DNA from: Molossus alvarezi
Taxonomy: Eukaryota; Chordata; Mammalia; Chiroptera; Molossidae
Direction of reading: 5' to 3'
Assembly (NCBI GenBank): GCA_037176705.1
Contig: JBAWUJ010000110.1
Span: forward strand, 124,001 to 188,000
Length of the DNA: 64,000 bases
The position numbers and the translations under genes were made by a program. How positions within the stretch are numbered: the first letter of the stretch is position 1; each line of letters starts with the position of its first letter. The notes beneath the pieces were generated by a model, which saw only the letters and a program-made list of their open reading frames with translations, did not search any database and was not told the origin of the DNA. Positions 62,218 to 64,000 of the stretch are shown here, piece after piece.

Positions 62218-64000
62218 ATTTCAATTACTTACACACTAATTATGCCCGGTGTGCAGGGCATACTTTACATTGGAGTGTTAAACAGTGTTGTAAGTAAATG
62301 CAGGTGTCTGCCTTCTTTCCTATGTGACCAGGAATGTCAACCTGTACTAGTTGATGAGGCAGCCTTTCAACATACTACCTTTTAGCCCTGCATATGTGTT
62401 GTTTGCCTGGAAGTGTCTAGGAGTCATCTTGATATCCAACAAAGGCTGGGCTGCAGAAATCAAACACATTGGCTAGGGCAATGTTCAGGTCATGCAAATC
62501 TACACCCTATTCAGTTCTACACACATTCTTTAAATTTGTTACCGAATGAGTCAGTGTCATTCTTGGATCCATCCTACATTTCACGGTTTGTACCGATTTC
62601 CTCAAAAAACATAAGGAGTAGATACCTGTTTTCTCCTGAGAATTCAAAGTAAACGATTTCCATCATTGTGAAATGCTGGAATTGTACCTTGTTCATGAAT
62701 GGAATCTCCTGAACCTATCTTTCTAATTCCCTGTGACGAATTCAGCCTATTTCTTGATAACTGACAAGTGCTCAATCCCTTTATTCCAGCCATTAGAACC
62801 AAAAGGTGATCAATTTAAAAGAGGGAGTGTCAGTCTTTGAACAATGGACATGGATTCACTTGTTTCAAGACTATTTCCGCGAAGCACCTATGGGAATACC
62901 CTGGCATAGTCAAAAGTGTTCATGACTGGTGTTCTTTCTGTGCAGAACAATATAATAACTTTCAGTTCAAGAGCAGAATGCAAACTTTAATACGGTTGCA
63001 GTGTCCAATTGAGTGTTTAGTGGCTCTCTGTTCAAAGAACTGTGTTCCAATAGACAACCTTCTTCAAATAATATCCAAATATTGAGACAAAGATTCTAGG
63101 GCTATACCCGCTTCACACGAAATGGAACCACCACTGATGTACTGTTTTTCAGATTACGTGTTCTTAGTACAGTTGTGGAAAGTATTGATGTAAGGAAATG
63201 TGGCAACCTGACTTTTGATAGGTCCTTAGACATACTTTTCACTCTACTTTGTTTGTAGGAGAGTGTATACAACCATACCTATTCCAAATGCACTGTGATA
63301 GAACTCTTCACTTCAGTGGCACAAAAGTCACTTCCATGAAGCCTAGAGCGTGAGGACCCTCAAAGCATATATTGTTTTGGTTAAGTGTTTAAGAAATGTC
63401 CTTTTGTAAAGGTGTAATCACACTTAAACTTCGCAGTGTAAGTTTTTTTCTCTTGTTCCAGACAAAGAGACACAAGACTTGCTGGTGCAGTCTTGGATAT
63501 CCTGAATTATGGGCAAAACTCTGTGAGAGCCAGGGGCCACATTCACTCAGTGGCATGTATTTCCCTGGGAAGTTAAGTACCTTTGCAGGGAAACAGTGAA
63601 CAAACATGTTCTAGTCAAACAACTGTGGGAATGAATGAATATTTCCATTTGGGTTAAGTTAATGCACAGATTTTGAGTAACATGAACACTTTAACGTTCA
63701 TTCTCCTCGTTTTATAGGGAGATCCAGTCATATCATGGAAAGAACAACTAGGACAGAGCCCACTTATGTGTAGATCAAAAGTTATCCCTTTTTGTGTTCT
63801 GTGTTGTTCATGGTTTCAAAGATTGGATCGTATTGAAGCCCATTTTTGAAGGCGATACTTGGAAAAAGTTTGGTTTCTGCGGTAGCAGTTGGTTTTACAT
63901 GATTCTTACTCAGAACATTGAACCAACGTATGGCCAAGACTGAATCAATGGAAAGACTGATAACAACTGGTGTCACACTTGTGCATTGTTGACGCAGTGA
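62218..64000 (+). repeat. Satellite monomer 24 (beta, partial, cut by window end)
   Basis: The first 1783 bp of a monomer. Starts like monomer 22, then ends with the GCATTGTTGACGCAG type of monomers 17-19. Confidence 0.92.

Larger units (their letters stand above)
9435..64000 (+). repeat. 1.96-kb satellite array (24 monomers, last partial)
   Basis: A tandem repeat with a basic period of 1960 bp (1955-1962). The monomer start used here is arbitrary: the ATTTCAA that follows the 5S fragment. Starts are 9435, 11395, 19191, 22429, 24389, 26351, 28312, 30881, 32836, 34792, 36752, 38712, 40668, 42624, 44580, 46540, 48500, 50460, 52419, 54379, 56338, 58298, 60258 and 62218. Two subfamilies, alpha and beta, are plain by eye. 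I do not recognise the family. No stretch encodes a known protein and no clear CENP-B box was noticed. The array runs past the window end. Confidence 0.95.

Noticed and set aside
28198..63976. Recurring 60-93-codon frames on both strands of every satellite monomer
   Set aside because: They recur only because the DNA repeats. The frames are broken in alpha monomers, show no known domain, and overlap each other on opposite strands.
1..64000. CRISPR array or bacterial mobile system, suggested by the regular repeats
   Set aside because: Repeats are whole 594-bp and 1960-bp tandem units with no unique spacers, in a clearly mammalian context with L1 elements.

Overview
The window looks like nuclear DNA of a placental mammal. 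It carries a tandem array of mammal-type 5S rRNA genes and two LINE-1 (L1) retrotransposons with mammalian ORF1/ORF2 proteins and G-rich 3' UTRs. The L1 3' ends loosely resemble bat L1s as I remember them, but that is a weak guess. No ordinary protein-coding gene was found; almost everything here is repetitive DNA.

Region 1 (1-9392) is a 5S rDNA array. Sixteen copies of a 121-nt 5S gene lie on the + strand in very GC-rich units of 594 bp (591 bp in four units near the edge). Each gene has the internal Box A/IE/C promoter, a D-box-like element at -32 to -21 and a T5 Pol III terminator. The spacers also hold a perfect NRF1 consensus and a tRNA-type B-box-like motif. All 16 genes share the same six differences from the human 5S sequence. 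Two of these sites should be mismatches in helices I and III, so the array may be a homogenised variant or pseudogene array. The first ten units look identical; variants appear only toward the edge.

Region 2 (9393-9434) is the array boundary: a diverged 42-nt fragment of a different 5S copy joins the last spacer directly to the satellite.

Region 3 (9435-64000) is a tandem array of a roughly 1.96-kb, AT-richer satellite that I do not recognise: 23 whole monomers and one partial monomer. Monomers 1-6 (9435 to about 27285) belong to an older, more varied subfamily, here called alpha. Monomers 7-24 belong to a more homogeneous subfamily, beta. The change occurs inside monomer 6. Beta shows layered amplification: a near-identical pair, a near-identical triple, a 3920-bp two-monomer unit and an 11758-bp offset repeat of about six monomers. 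Monomer 7 has a 618-bp internal tandem duplication.

Two L1s interrupt the alpha monomers. One is a decayed, apparently full-length copy on the - strand (12341-18162). The other is a younger 5'-truncated copy on the + strand (19825-21087) with a perfect 13-bp target-site duplication. No L1 is seen in the roughly 36 kb of beta satellite. The many short ORFs in the satellite and the 5S spacers look like by-products of repetition and of high GC, not genes.
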